DNA from: Ariolimax columbianus | Lineage: Eukaryota > Mollusca > Gastropoda > Stylommatophora > Arionidae | Assembly: GCA_036924085.1 (NCBI GenBank) | Contig: JAVGWX010000011.1 | Coordinates: forward strand, 23,304,239 to 23,368,238 | Direction: 5' to 3' | Length of the DNA: 64,000 bases | In this document: positions 10,021 through 21,658 of the stretch, in pieces | Numbering within the stretch: the stretch's first letter is position 1 | Layout: every line of letters starts with the position of its first letter | The notes under the pieces: generated by a model | Databases searched by the model: none | What the model saw: the letters and a program-made list of their open reading frames with translations, nothing else | What the model was told of the DNA's origin: nothing | Position numbers and translations under genes: made by a program

Positions 10021-10400
10021 AATGATTTATGGATGCGAAGTGTGGAATGCGCAAAACAGATGCTGAGAAGTTCCAAATCACTGAGAGAGCAATGGAACGG
10101 CAAACACTAAGAATTTTTACACGGAATAAGATCTAAAATGAAGAAATTCAACATCAAAGTTTATTTTGAAATATTGTGGAACCACCATATCACAAAAACA
10201 TTGTTTGGTTAGACATGTGGTACGCATGTCTGACAACAGATGGACATGTAGAACAATGTTTTGGTGGCCATATGCCAGTACATGCCCACGAGGTCGCCCA
10301 CCTATGTGATGTTGAGATGGACATCAAAGACCTTGGCCCTCATTGGTACAGCACATAAAAAACACATACTATACAGAGTATGTGTTGGCTTCTTCGTATA
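10015..10400 (+). pseudogene. LINE RT C-terminal fragment, heavily decayed
   Basis: Pieces in several frames resemble the thumb and C-terminal region of an invertebrate LINE RT: YGCEVWN, then 'RAMERQTLRIF', then 'NRWTCRTMFWWP' and CPRGRPP. At least three frame changes and stops separate them. The family (GRPP..W type) is common in animals and I cannot narrow it further. 10400-10530 after it has no feature. Confidence 0.55.
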
Positions 10401-10540
10401 TGACACATCTACCGAACTGATGCGGAGGATGATGTGATAATGTGTGATAAAGAAACATATGCTGTACCATATGCTGTACCTTTTATATCCAGAGACTGGT
10501 TTCTAAACTGCTGAGTCTTTTGCTGCTCTCTGAATAGATA

Positions 10541-10949
10541 CTTGAAATACCTTGAATCCTGGTATTCAAACATGCACGTTTAATGTCTGTTGCCAGGTAG
10601 TTGAAGACTTCGGCTATGCATAGTAGGTATTTTACAACTTCCTGCGTCTTACTACGCCTGAGGGAAAGTACAACTAATTTTGGTAGATTTTTAACTTTAA
10701 TTTTTGAATTTGGTCTGGACAGTGTATATTCTATGGTTTATTATATAAACCTACTACTTTTGATTTCTAACTGCCAAGAGATTTTTAACGTGCTCGACAT
10801 TGAACATGGGAGTCCAATCTCACTACCCATAGATCAGGTGAATTTTTACCAGAATATCCATGTGAAAAAATTTCGGTCTCCACCGTGATTCAAATCCGCG
10901 ACCTGCAGCACCGGAGCCAGACACCTTACCTCGAGACCACTGAGCCTCC
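10541..10949 (-). mobile_element. SINE-L copy 1 with 11 bp TSD
   Basis: On the minus strand it starts with a tRNA-like head (gtctcgaggtaaggtgtctg .. ggatttgaatcacgg). The body of about 380 bp ends in 'gaataccaggattcaagg'-like sequence. The duplication ctgaatagata at 10530-10540 and 10950-10960 confirms retroposition. Other copies lie at 39.13-39.45 kb (truncated) and 59.54-59.93 kb. Confidence 0.85.
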
Positions 10950-11229
10950 CTGAATAGATAATGAAACAGAAAACACAATGTCCGTGTCAACTCACTAGAC
11001 CGAAACCTGATTAAGTACCTCTGTGCGTCTATAAGTGAAAAAAGATTAAAAGGAAAATCTCATAGCAGCATGATAGATGGCCTAACATAAATCCTACAAC
11101 ATCATTTTACAATAATTAACTCAACAGTTGGTCCAAAAAATGAATCATCAACACCCAATGATATTTTATAACAAACGTAGGCAGAAAGAAACTAGGGAAA
11201 GTAGTCCTATCGTACTCACTGTTGTTGGG

Positions 11230-11605
11230 GATGAAGTGTTTGGCTTGGCTTTGTTCGTTCTCAATCTCCCCCTACCAAACCCTAAAAGGGCTTAATTAGC
11301 AGAATGTAGTCCAGAGAACGGAATGTGTTGTGTCGTAGTTTACAGCTTGACTGCGATATTTGGACCTTTCAGTCCAACACACCCGACTTCAGCAAGCATT
11401 TTTTGAGTACCGGGTTAGCATTCCCTCTTCAATCCCTTCTCCTTAGCCAGTCTGCTCTGCTGCAGCCTGTTATCCAGGATCATCGCATGGAGGTATAGAA
11501 GGGTCTTGGCAGCTCTGTTTCGCTGGCCCTGACGCTAGCAGTCAGCTATGGGTTGCTGACCACTGCAGCTCATGCGCTACTCAGCATCTTGATCCTGGAT
11601 GATGT
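11230..11605 (-). mobile_element. SINE-E copy, near full length
   Basis: Runs from 'tgttcgttctcaatctcccc' to 'cagcatcttgatcc', including the segments agaagggtcttggcagctct and 'gctatgggttgctgaccact'. On its own sense strand this is about 360 bp beginning ggatcaagatgctgagtagc. 10960-11230 and 11605-12160 contain nothing identified. Confidence 0.85.
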
Positions 11606-12161
11606 GTTTAAAATGTATTACCTATCTACCTGCCCTGGCTTCCTTAACCATAGGCTGGGTTCCTGGATACAGCTGGGAAGACGAAGTAAGCTGCTCTCAT
11701 ATCAATCTTGAGGGGAGGGGAGCGGGGTGTGTTGACCAACCCCTTTTCCCCTGAAGTTGGCTCATTATGATCTTGGCCTCTTTTACTAATGAATTCTAGT
11801 ATTCTTGCACATCCTGGTCACTACTGGAGATAGTCAGATTAATTACTAATCAACATCTCTAAAACTGGCCATGTGCACACGAGTAATAAATGCACAAACC
11901 GCCATTACAAAAAATATATTAAAAAATACTTTGAATAGTTTGTGCTGTATGTTTCTAACAAATAACATCCTAATTGTTTTGGTTCAGTTACATTTTCAGA
12001 CATAGCAGATTAAGCAAAATGTGTTAGGCACTGAAGTAAAATTGAAAATCAGTTGTTATTGGAAAACAGTAATTATTCAAACAGTAACAGATGGAATAAA
12101 TAAGCCTCTAGAAAGGAATGCTGAAATTAAAACAGCACAAAGTGAAACATCCCACTAAGGA

Positions 12162-12357
12162 AGAGGTTCTCAGCTATAGGGAAGGGTGGACCCCTCCTCC
12201 ACTCCTCCCGGGGGAATTTTAGGGTTTCAGATGGGGGATTGGGACCGCTAATCAGCAAAGTGTGATGTTGTATAGAGTTATGATTATATTGGAAAGGAGG
12301 AAATGATAGTCTAAACAAAGGTGACATAGGGGAATGGGGGAAAAAAAAGTTGAGAAC
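12162..12357. mobile_element. Possible hAT-like MITE
   Basis: About 195 bp bounded by 'aggttctcagctatag' and, in reverse complement, 'cagtggttctcaactt'. The ends form an imperfect inverted repeat in the style of hAT elements (CAGNGGTTCTCAAC). A clear 8 bp target duplication was not found. 12357-12845 following it has no feature. Confidence 0.45.
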
Positions 12358-12847
12358 CACTGTACAAAGGTATTAAATTTGTCTGCTTTTGTTTTTGTGT
12401 GTGCTGTTTTTGTTTGTTCAGTCTTGATAGATTGAAAAGTGTGTTTGTGTTTATTTTCTTATGTTAGACAACAATTTGAATTTTGTTTTATGTTTCAATC
12501 ATCTATGTTAAGCAGAAAAACTTGAATCAGAACTATTATACCTTACCAAAAAAAACCCAGAAGTATCTTATGTGCTGAAGTGTTATTTCACTCAATAACA
12601 TATTATTACTTTAAAATATGATCAATTTAATCATATGATACATAACAAATACACATTTGCACAAAATATTGACATAAAAAAATATTAAATTGATCTTTCT
12701 TTAGAAAAATAAAACTATTGGACACCCATTCTTCTTCCTTCGTTCCTCCTTCACAATGTCTTCTGTTATTTCTCTCATTCTTTTTGCAAGGAGTCATGCT
12801 TGTTCTACTATTTATTCTGGATTATATTGTTTAATTTCATTTGATGA

Positions 12848-13000
12848 GGCAGAAGACGGAGTCAATGAGATGACAGCAGTCAGTGACTCATAGCTGACTG
12901 TTTGAGTCAGAGAAACAGAGTTGTCCAAGAACTTATTTCGCTTAAAAATAATAGCCCTAAAAATAGGCTGCATCTGTGCAGCCTGGAAGAGAGAACAGGC
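12848..13000 (+). mobile_element. SINE-E head fragment, diverged
   Basis: Contains 'atgacagcagtcagtgactc' and 'atagctgactg', matching the 5' part of SINE-E on its sense strand, then diverges around 'aataggctgcatctgtgcag'. Moderate identity only. Confidence 0.5.
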
Positions 13001-13094
13001 ATTGAAGATCGAAGATCAACTTTGTCCCAAAAATGGACAATGATGAAATTGCATGCATTGGGCCGAATAGCACAGATTTTGTAGTCTTGATGCA

Positions 13095-13500
13095 AACTTC
13101 CACATAACAAGGGGAGGAAGACTAATGCCTGGTCAGGCAAAATATACTGATCAGACATGTTAGCCAGAATCAGGCAAAATATACTGATCAGACATGTTAG
13201 CCAGAATCAGGCAAAACCTACTGACCAAGACCCTCACCTTGGCTTTAGTAGCCCTCCCTGAAAACCAACTGTTTTCATGGCAGCCTGGCTAATAAGGCGA
13301 GTGATCGACGTGATCCTCGTAGTAGTGAGTGACACGCAGATGAAGTCAAACATAGCACAACCGCCTGGAGAACCCAGGTCCAACTTCATCAGAACATGCT
13401 CGGGATGTGAGGAAAGCTATGGCAACCCACCACTTAACGCCCTTTTTTAGGGCACACAAAAGAGTAGTCCTACTCATTGTGAGCATTCAGCAACAACAAC
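13095..13500 (+). mobile_element. Repeat-D copy
   Basis: The distal segment carries two copies of 'tactgatcagacatgttagc' (13145-13205), followed by the core 'gtagtagtgagtgacacgca' and an AAC tail (caacaacaac at 13490-13500). Together with the 7.9 and 52.5 kb copies it shows that this segment is prone to tandem growth. Confidence 0.8.
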
Positions 13501-13544
13501 TTCAATCACCATTCGTATGAATGCAGATAACTGGAATCTATATA

Positions 13545-14490
13545 TAGAATATGTACGAAGACACAGTTACTAATGTGGTATGTGAAGGAGTACTGACTGA
13601 CAGTTTTGGTGTACAAACAGGGCTATTGATTGGATAAGGAAGACATCAATCAAGAGGAAATGGACAGGTATTCGGTGGGCACTATTTCAAAATTGAAGTA
13701 CCTTGACTATGCAGATGATCTGCTACTATTGTCACTCAGTCATGGCCAAATGCAAGAGAAACTTGATATAGTGAAAGAGCAATCGGCCAAACTGGGACTG
13801 AATTTCAACTTGACAAAAACTAAGCTCATTAAACTCAATAACATTAACGATGAACCAATCAGGCTGGAGGGAGAGCAGTTGGGAGAAGTGGACACCTTGA
13901 CCTATTTTGGCAGCGCAACTGACACATCAGGAGATACAGATGTAAGGGCCAAAATTGGAAAAGCAAATAGTTGCATTACTCCCCCTTAGCAACATTTGGA
14001 GATCCAGAGAAATAAAGAATTACACTAAAGTTAGAATATTCAATACCAGTATCAAGTTGGTGTTGCGATATGGAGTGAAAACATGGACAATAACTAAGGC
14101 CATACAACAAAGACCCCAGTCCTTCAATAACAGATGCCTATGAAGAACAATGGCAAAAAATGACAGGACACAGTGAGGAATGAAGACCTATGGGAAAGGA
14201 ATCAAAACTAGCCACTGGAACAACAAATTCAAATTAAATGAAGAAGACGGGGCTGGAAAGGAATTACGCTACGAAAGTTACTGTCAGACAAGTCCTTATA
14301 TGGAATCCTCAGGGAAAGAGAAAGAGAGGTAGACCCAAAAAATACACGGAGAAGAGAATGGGAGAAGTAACTAAGATTAAATGATTACACAAGGAGAGAG
14401 GCAGAGAGAGCAGTCCAGGACAATGTATACTGGCTGGACATTGTCAATGGCCTATGCACTAAGAGGAGCGACGATTAATTGACCGTATGT
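13545..14490 (+). pseudogene. LINE RT fragment with YADD box
   Basis: A 119-codon open stretch (13630-13989) contains the catalytic RT box DYADDLLLLS, then KTKLIKLN and 'EVDTLTYFGSATDTSG', which fit RT palm motif C, motif D/E and thumb. A second frame (13955-14143) continues with 'VLRYGVKTWTITK'. Further on, 'KERGRPKKYTE' matches the C-terminal GRP(K/R) region. Upstream, 13545-13630 has a VLTDSFGVQTG remnant followed by a deletion. Frame changes make it inactive. 14490-14800 following has nothing identified. Confidence 0.75.
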
Positions 14491-14799
14491 ATGAATGCAG
14501 ATAACTGCAATTCATGCAAGCCAATAATTTACTGTAAGTAAACTATAGTTCTAAAATTCTATAAATTATGACAAGGATATGGTACTTTCAATTGTCTGGA
14601 GGTTCTAAGCAGTATCAGATTTAGACTTGGTGAGGCGCTTAGCTATATAAAGTTTGGCGTCCCCTTGTTAAAAAATGACACTGAAAGGTCTCACAAAAAA
14701 ATCCATTTATTTGTATGCCTTTTAATTATTTAACAGCAAGACACTTAAAGTGAAAAATGCAGTTTATTTTAAATTAACAATCCCGGAAAATTTTACAGA

Positions 14800-15425
14800 A
14801 ATGTCAGTTTTGTGGAAAAAATTATAATGGAGGTAATGCAGAAAACAAACAACGAACCGCTGCTATCAGAAATCAGAGCAGAACTAGGAAAACTCCAGAG
14901 ATCCTCAACAATAGCGTCCCAATGGCTTCTCTCCCACTGCAGAATCACAGGAAATGACAGAGCTGACGATTTAGCAAAAGATGGCAGTAGAAAGTCACAA
15001 TTTAATTATCGAGTACCATACAGAGAGATCTAGAATATCATCAGAGACCAGTATATACACCAATGGAGAGAAGACATGAACATAATCAGTAGACCAGACC
15101 CAATTCACCAACTCAAAAGAAACAAACAAATTACCTTATTTCACCTGAGAACTGGACACTGCAGACTACTAGAACATCTATACCGACTAAAAATCTCACA
15201 CACCGATGAATGCCCATGTGGAACAGGGGGCCGGAATCCTGAACACATTCTGCAGGAATACTCGCTATATAGGGAAATGAGATGCCATACCTGACTAGAG
15301 GGTGCAGAACTGAGACAAAAGCTGTGGGGCAGCTGCTCTGATCTGGTGAAGACTACAGACTTCATCATGGTGACTTACCTGCAGATATAGCATGACCAAA
15401 AATCCTGAGAGCAAAAAAGAAAAGA
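14800..15425 (+). pseudogene. LINE-B C-terminal fragment: RNase H end plus CCHC
   Basis: Encodes the end of an RNase H domain (QWLLSHCRITGNDRADDLAK, the last catalytic Asp context). After one stop it continues into 'LFHLRTGHCRLLEHLYRLKI' and a CPCGTGGRNPEHIL zinc-binding CxC..H motif. The same order is seen at 25.04-25.56 kb on the minus strand and, in a sister family, at 62.3-62.76 kb. This is the hallmark of I/Nimbus-like LINEs. 5'-truncated with stops. Confidence 0.8.
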
Positions 15426-15589
15426 GTGGAAAAAAGTATGTTTTATGTTCAGTACAACATGGAGCGCACAGCCATCTGTCCTCCAGAAATCAGCCCTGTG
15501 CCTCTCAGCACCAGAATACGCTGCGCCAGTCTGGAGAAACTCTGCCCACACAAAACTCGTTGATATGACAATAAACAAGGCTGTCAGGT

Positions 15590-15755
15590 TAGTGTCAGAA
15601 TCTGCCGAAGACAGATGTGTCGGACCGAAAGGTGCAAATATTACAGTCAAGCTGTAAACTAGCGACACAACACATGCCGTTTTCCAGACTACATCCTGCT
15701 ACTTGCAAAGGCCTGTTCAGGGATTGGTAGCAAGGGATTGAGAATGAACACAGAA
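15590..15755 (+). mobile_element. SINE-E copy, 5'-truncated
   Basis: Sense-strand copy: 'agatgtgtcggaccgaaagg', 'gtcaagctgtaaactagcga', ending 'gggattgagaatgaac' with an agaagaagaag tail at 15742-15752, which directly shows the (GAA)n tail. Confidence 0.85.
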
Positions 15756-15794
15756 GAAGAAGTGTCCAAATGCCTAAAATCCACCCCACTGCTA

Positions 15795-16272
15795 AAATAT
15801 ACCCTATAATTGGCATAGCTCGCCGTGGCATCAGAATAAGCATGGCTTCTGAAGTTGAACGAAAGTAACAACACCTTAGACACCCAATGTTTGGACACCA
15901 GGAGCAGTTCATATACTGTCAAGCCCATACTTTCAAGTCATCTTACTGAATTATGGCAAAAAATTATACAGAACCCAGGGATCAAGTATCAGGAGGAACC
16001 TGCCCATGGACATCAGTTTCCCTACTCACTTTGGAAGACAATAAATAGATTTCGAACTGGCGTATCACGATGTAGGAAGAACATGAAGAGATGGGGTTCC
16101 TCAAACGGTGATACATGTGACTGCAGTGTGGTACATGACCCAGGTCATCTGATGATTTGTCCCAAATCAGATACATGTGACAAGAGCTACATGCTAAAGG
16201 CGAACGACAGAGCAATTCAAGTCGCTGAACACTATATGACGTCGTGCTTGGACACGGAAAGTAAGTAAGTTC
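15795..16272 (+). pseudogene. LINE C-terminal fragment with CxC zinc motif
   Basis: An open stretch of 137 codons (15855-16268) includes 'INRFRTGVSRCRKNMKRWG' followed by CDCSVVHDPGHLMICP. This is the 'N-R-R-G-x-R + CxC..H..C' C-terminus typical of one group of non-LTR retrotransposons, ending ..LDTESK. A related piece ending in the same residues lies at 35.6-35.93 kb. No RT domain upstream. Confidence 0.65.
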
Positions 16273-16342
16273 AGTTCACATACAGTTTTAAAAGCCTCCC
16301 CTCAACAAATTCTTAAATTTTGTTTTGAGGCCACTGCAGGTT

Positions 16343-17717
16343 GTAGGACACTAAACTGTAGCTTATTTGCTTAGGCTGAGGCACTAAACTGTAGCTTATT
16401 TAGCTTAGGCTGAGGCACTAAACTGTAGCTTATTTAGCTTAGGCCCTAAACTGTAGCTTATTTAGCTTAGGATGAGGCACTAAACTGTAGCTTATTTAGC
16501 TTAGGCTGAGGCACTAAACTGTAGCTTATTTAGCTTAGGCTGAGGCACTAAACTGTAGCTTATTTAGCTTAGGCCCTAAACTGTAGCTTATTTAGATTAG
16601 GATGAGGCACTAGGCTGTAGCTTATTTAGCTTAGGCTGAGGCACTAGGCTGTAGCTTATTTAGCTTAGGCTGAGGCACTAAACTGTAGCATATTTAGCTT
16701 AGGCCCTAAACTGTAGCTTATTCAGATTAGGATGAGGCACTAGGCTGTAGCTTATTTAGCTTAGGCTGAGGCACTAGGCTGTAGCTTATTTAGCTTAGGC
16801 TGAGGCACTAAACTGTAGCTTATTTAGCTTAGGATGAGGCACTAGGCTGTAGCTTATTTAGCTTAGGCTGAGGCACTAGGCTGTAGCTTATTTAGCTTAG
16901 GATGAGGCACTAGGCTGTAGCTTATTTAGCTTAGGCCCTAAACTGTAGCTTATTTAGCTTAGGCTGAGCCACTAAACTGTAGCTTATTTAGCTTAGGCTG
17001 AGGTACTAAGATGTAGCTTATTTAGCTTAGGCTGAGCCACTAAACTGTAGCTTATTTAGCTTATGCATTCAGCTGTAGCTTATTCAGCTTAGGCCCTAAA
17101 CTGTAGCTTATTTAGCTTAGGCTGAGCCACTAAACTGTAGCTTATTTAGCTTAGGCTAAAACACTAAACTGTAGCTTATTTAGCTTAGGCTGAGGTACTA
17201 AGATGTAGCTTATTTAGCTTAGGCACTAAACTGTAGCTTATTTAGCTTAGGCTGATGTACTAAACTGTAGCTTATTTAGCTTAGCCTGAGGCACTAAACT
17301 GTAGCTTATTTAGCTTAGACTGAGGCACTAAACTGTAACTTATTTAGCTTAGGCTAAGGCACTAAACTGTAGCTTATTTAGCTTAGGCTGAGGCACTAGG
17401 CTGTATATTATTAAGCTTAGGCTGAGACACTAGGCTGTAGCTTATTTAGCTTAGGCTTAGGCACTAAACTGAAGCTTATTTAGCTTAGACTGAGGCACTA
17501 AACTGTAGCTTATTTAGCTTAGACTGAGGTACTAAACTGTAACTTATTTAGCTTAGACTGACGCACTAACCTAGCTTATTTAGCTTAGGCTGAAGCACTA
17601 AACTGTAGCTTATTTAGCTTAGGCTAAGGCACTAAACTGTAGCTTATTTAGCTTAGACTGAGGCACTAGGCTGTAGATTATTAAGCTTAGACTGAAGCAC
17701 TAAGCTGTAGCTTATTT
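16343..17717. repeat. Minisatellite of ~34 bp units, about 1.4 kb
   Basis: About 40 units built on 'ctgtagcttatttagcttag' with a linker of gctgaggcactaaa. Shorter 27 bp variants (linker gccctaaa) are interspersed at regular intervals, and ggctg/aactg variants cluster, so blocks of several units were copied together. Slightly purine/pyrimidine unbalanced; no open frame of interest. Confidence 0.95.
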
Positions 17718-17821
17718 AAATACAACATTAGTTCTTTGAAAATCCAACACATCAAACGACTCAAACAATTATAAAATGTAAATAGATAATACACTGAAAT
17801 CTTAATTGAGCTTTAAAATAC

Positions 17822-18340
17822 ATATCATTTGCTTTACTTTGCGGATGATCTAGTACACATCAGAGAGGCAGCCACAGGCACCAATGAAATGCTAGCAGCC
17901 CTCCACCGAGAGGAAAAGAAAGTGGGACTCAAAATGAACACATCTAATATGGAAGTCATGTGAAATCGCATCACTTTCCACAACACAATCACCTTTGATG
18001 GAGAGAGACTGGACAAGCACATCTACCTTGAACGCCTGCTCAACATGCAGAACGACCTAAATCCAAAGTTGACAAGATGTGCCGCGTCTTTCTTTTCGAT
18101 AAGGCCTATGCTGAACAACATCCATGACCAGAACCTGTGTGCCTCTCTCTTCAACTTCACAGTACTACTTGTAATATTCTATGTGGTGGAAACATGGTCA
18201 CTCGCAAAGAAGATGGAGTTTAAACTCAGAGTGATCCAAGCCTCTCTTGAGAGCCTCGTGCTTCATGGTCAGCGCACAAAAGGTCAACATAACCTTGACA
18301 TATGTCAATTGTTCCAGGTGTAAGATGCAGTTATTTATGT
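17822..18340 (+). pseudogene. LINE RT fragment with FADD box
   Basis: Reads LLYFADDLVHI, then 'EEKKVGLKMNTSNMEVM', the palm catalytic box and following motif of a non-LTR RT. After a stop it continues in another frame with LERLLNMQND and 'VETWSLAKKMEFKLRV'. Frameshifted and stop-containing. Confidence 0.7.
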
Positions 18341-18639
18341 AGACAAGATCAAGCATTGCTGGGCCAACTACTTACTGCGAAGAACAGACGATTGATTGAG
18401 TACAGTGGTAGGAATATGGTACGTCATAGACATGCAACCACGGGGATGACTACCAACAATTTAACACCCTTGCATTCCGCAACAACATTCACAAAGCTAT
18501 AAATGGGTGACTCATTATCCACCTGACCACCATGGTCCTTGACAGAGACCATTGAAAGAGAATTTAGGGCCCACAACAGTGTTACCGCCAGTGACGGATG
18601 GGCATCCAGTAATCCAATAAATAATAGATTTAACATGTT

Positions 18640-19670
18640 ATGTTGTGTTTAAACACTCCAGTCTGCTCAACTTTTAAGAAAAGAACATAGTTTTAATTAT
18701 GCTGGACAATACAAAAATATATATTATGAAGAATACATTTACAATAACAGCTTACAACAACACCATCTAATGACAAAAATATAGAACTATTCAAGATAAA
18801 AGCTGATACTTCAATCTTTTTCTTGAATAGTTTTCTTCATGTATTGTAAATAATGGACAGCACATTTTTATTTTACATTGGAATTGTTAATCATGTTTTA
18901 GTGAATGAGCGAATAAATGAAGTGTGAGGGCGAACAAGAAAATATGAAGAATGAAACAGGAAATGGAAGAAAAATACACTCATACATTGTCCACACACAC
19001 AAAATATTTACAAGTGATAAAAAAACACAGCTTGTAATGAAAACACTTTTACATAGTCAATAAAGTTGACAAGCAATAGTAAAAGAACAATAATATAGCT
19101 GGAAAATGAACACAAAAACATAGAATACTTCCATTTTACAATGTCAACTGTTACAAGACAAGATAAACACCAAAGTAATTCCTACAAGCCTTGCTTCAGA
19201 AAGCTAGGGTTTGAAAAGGATCCACTGACTTTAGTATCATAAGAAAAGTAAGTTTCTGCTTGTTTATAAACTAGGAGAAGTCCATCGAAAATGGATTACA
19301 TGCATATAAACTTGATGAAAACCAGGGCACAGGGACAACCAAAAGCCATACAGGAACTCATGTTTGCCCATATACTAATTAAATTTGGGGGAAGTGCCTA
19401 TGAAACAGTTGGTAAAAATGTATAGGTCTGATCAAATAACTGTAATTCTAAATAAAAAAAATAATTTTTACAATATAATTGATTTAACATTGGATTTCTT
19501 GAAATCAGTAAAGCTGTACATCTTACAGGACCACCGGCAACCTATTTTCATTGAAATGATCATCAGAACTATTTTAAGGTATTCTAAGAAATAGACTATT
19601 AGAAAAGTATATTTCGGATTCTACCTATTTTCAATATTGAAATGATCATCAGAATTATTTTCAATCATTT
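18640..19670. other. Region with no identifiable feature
   Basis: About 1 kb of AT-rich sequence. I see no recognisable coding, RNA gene or dispersed repeat of this window in it. It contains short internal echoes (tattttcaatattgaaatga twice near 19.63 kb). Confidence 0.6.
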
Positions 19671-19674
19671 GATC

Positions 19675-20112
19675 TAATTCATTCCCACGAGCTGATTCCG
19701 GATTTTCAAGAAAATCCAGGAGCTGATATATCGGCTTTTGCGACTGTGTTCACAAAGTCACACATTTTCCCATTCTTAGTTCTCTTAAATGTTTATTTTG
19801 GTTATTGGCTGGAGTCCATATTTTTTACTTTTAATTTCCGGAAGAGTTAGCGTGTTTCATTGACAAAATCAAATTTTTTTTTCTTCAGTGCAGCCTTGAA
19901 TCTAGCTCATGCCCATTCAAATCAGAACAAATAGAGTTTTTACATTACAAGCTCGGTAGTGGTTGCTTTATATTATTGGTAACGGTAGTGATGTGATGAT
20001 GAAGATATCGATCGTTTTGATAGCGCTATTTCTATTTCTTTATCTAGGCTTAGTTTTAAGTTGAGCGATGAAAGTGAAAAAAAGAGGGCACCACAACCCT
20101 CGTCAGATTTAG
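19675..20112 (+). mobile_element. Repeat-G copy 2, left part
   Basis: Starts 'attcccacgagctgattccg', matches the 5.2 kb copy, and ends in a long hairpin (separate entry). The right part (20510-20700) is separated by a SINE-E insertion. Confidence 0.6.
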
Positions 20113-20158
20113 TTTCACTTTCATCGCTCGACTTAGAACTAAGACTAGATAAAGAAAT
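20034..20158. repeat. 46 bp-arm inverted repeat (hairpin)
   Basis: Arm 20034-20079 and arm 20113-20158 are reverse complements at 43 of 46 positions, with a 33 bp loop. The arm sequence (atttctttatcta..gagcgatgaaagtgaaa) is single-copy in repeat-G copy 1, so the inverted arrangement arose by local inverted duplication in this copy. Confidence 0.9.
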
Positions 20159-20159
20159 T

Positions 20160-20512
20160 GGCTTGGCTTGGATTTGTTCGTTCTCAATCTCCCACTACCA
20201 AACCCTGAAAGGGCTTAAGTAGCAGATTGTAGTCCAGAGAACGGAATGCGCTGTGTTGTAGTTTACAGCTTGACTGCGATATTTGCACCTTTCAGTCCAA
20301 CACATCTGACTTCAGCAAGCATTTTTTTAGTACCGGGTTAGCATTCATTTTTCGATCCCTTCTCCTTAGCCAGTTTGCCCTGCTGCAGCGTGTTATCCAG
20401 GATCACCGCGTGGAGGTGTAGAAGGGTCTTGGCAGCTTTGGTTCACTGGCCCTGACGCTAGCAGTCAGCTATGAGTCGCTGACCACTGCAGCTCATTAGC
20501 TGCTCAGCCGAA
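20160..20512 (-). mobile_element. SINE-E copy inside repeat-G
   Basis: Near full-length, from 'gttcgttctcaatctcccac' to 'gcagctcattagctgctcag'. Repeat-G resumes at 20510 with ttgtattctggtc. Confidence 0.85.
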
Positions 20513-20700
20513 TTCTATTGTATTCTGGTCGCAATTGTGAACAGTTTGGTATATAATATGTGTCATTTAAGGGAACTTTCATTGAAGATAAATAGATCCC
20601 AACTAAGTGATGCTGTGTTTGAGTTTTACATTAGAAAATAATTGTGTCCAGAGGACTAAAATATTTGGGAGTGAATGAGCTAAGAAATGGATTATTAGAA
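20510..20700 (+). mobile_element. Repeat-G copy 2, right part
   Basis: Matches 6060-6240 (gaacagtttggtatataat .. atatttgggagtgaatgagc). 20700-21228 after it has no identified feature. Confidence 0.6.
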
Positions 20701-21237
20701 CAAAATATTTTGGATTCTACTTATTTTCAATATTTGAATGATGATCACAATTATTTTCAGTCCTTCTAAGTGGTAATAGATTATTAGAAAGCATATTTAA
20801 TTTGTGTTTGACTAATTGTTTTCTTTTCTTTTTCTTGGGCACTTGGTCAATTACTGACAAAGCAGTCAGTGACCATTACAGCTGATGGTGTATTTTCAGA
20901 GCAGTAACCAACTCCCTCCACTTCATCTTGTCAGCAGTCATCCTTGGAACAATACCACAACTCTGGTTCATTGACTGTTCTAAGAAACCCTAATAGCTAA
21001 TCTCTTAATTTGAACAAAAATTGACACTGTAACATATTGTACATAAAAAAATGAATATATTTACATAATTAGTAATAACAAAACTCAGGAGGAAAGGGGG
21101 GTGGAGTGGAAAGAAGAACCCGTTCAAAGTAGGGGTTAACCATACACTGAAGGATAGGGTAGTCGGTCTCATGCCAAATTCTTCTTAGTCACCTTTTATT
21201 TCATGACTAGCAGGTTATGGAGTTACTAATCATTACT

Positions 21238-21486
21238 CAGGGGTCTCTGTGGCGAAGTGGTCAGGTCATTTGCCTCATGTTCAGACGGTCTGGATTCAAA
21301 TTCGAGCTGTGGCGGCTGGTTTATGATAGCAAATTTTTCCGGAGATTCCTGGTTTCATCACTTGAGCTACGGAGTTTGTACTTTAAGTGATGCTCTCGGC
21401 AGGTAGCATACCATTCTGTGGAGAGAGACCGAGCCATATTTGGAGACAGGTAGCCGCCAATGCTAAGCCCTCACTTTTAACCTGTA
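21238..21486 (+). mobile_element. SINE-K, tRNA-derived, with 10 bp TSD
   Basis: The head 'tgtggcgaagtggtcaggtc' resembles tRNA box A, and 'ggtctggattcaaattcga' box B. An unrelated body of about 170 bp follows. The duplication aatcattact lies at 21228-21237 and 21487-21496. It sits about 170 bp downstream of the transporter stop codon. Confidence 0.8.
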
Positions 21487-21658
21487 AATCATTACTTCCA
21501 TTTCAGTCCCCAGTAACACACAGGTGTAAATAGATGTCCATGAGATTCATTCCCAACATAGTCTCATAAACAGAGGTGACATTGTCAATATAATACAATA
21601 CCATACATTTAAAATTGAGAATGACAAGTAATAAGGCACCACTGCCTCAACTACAGCC

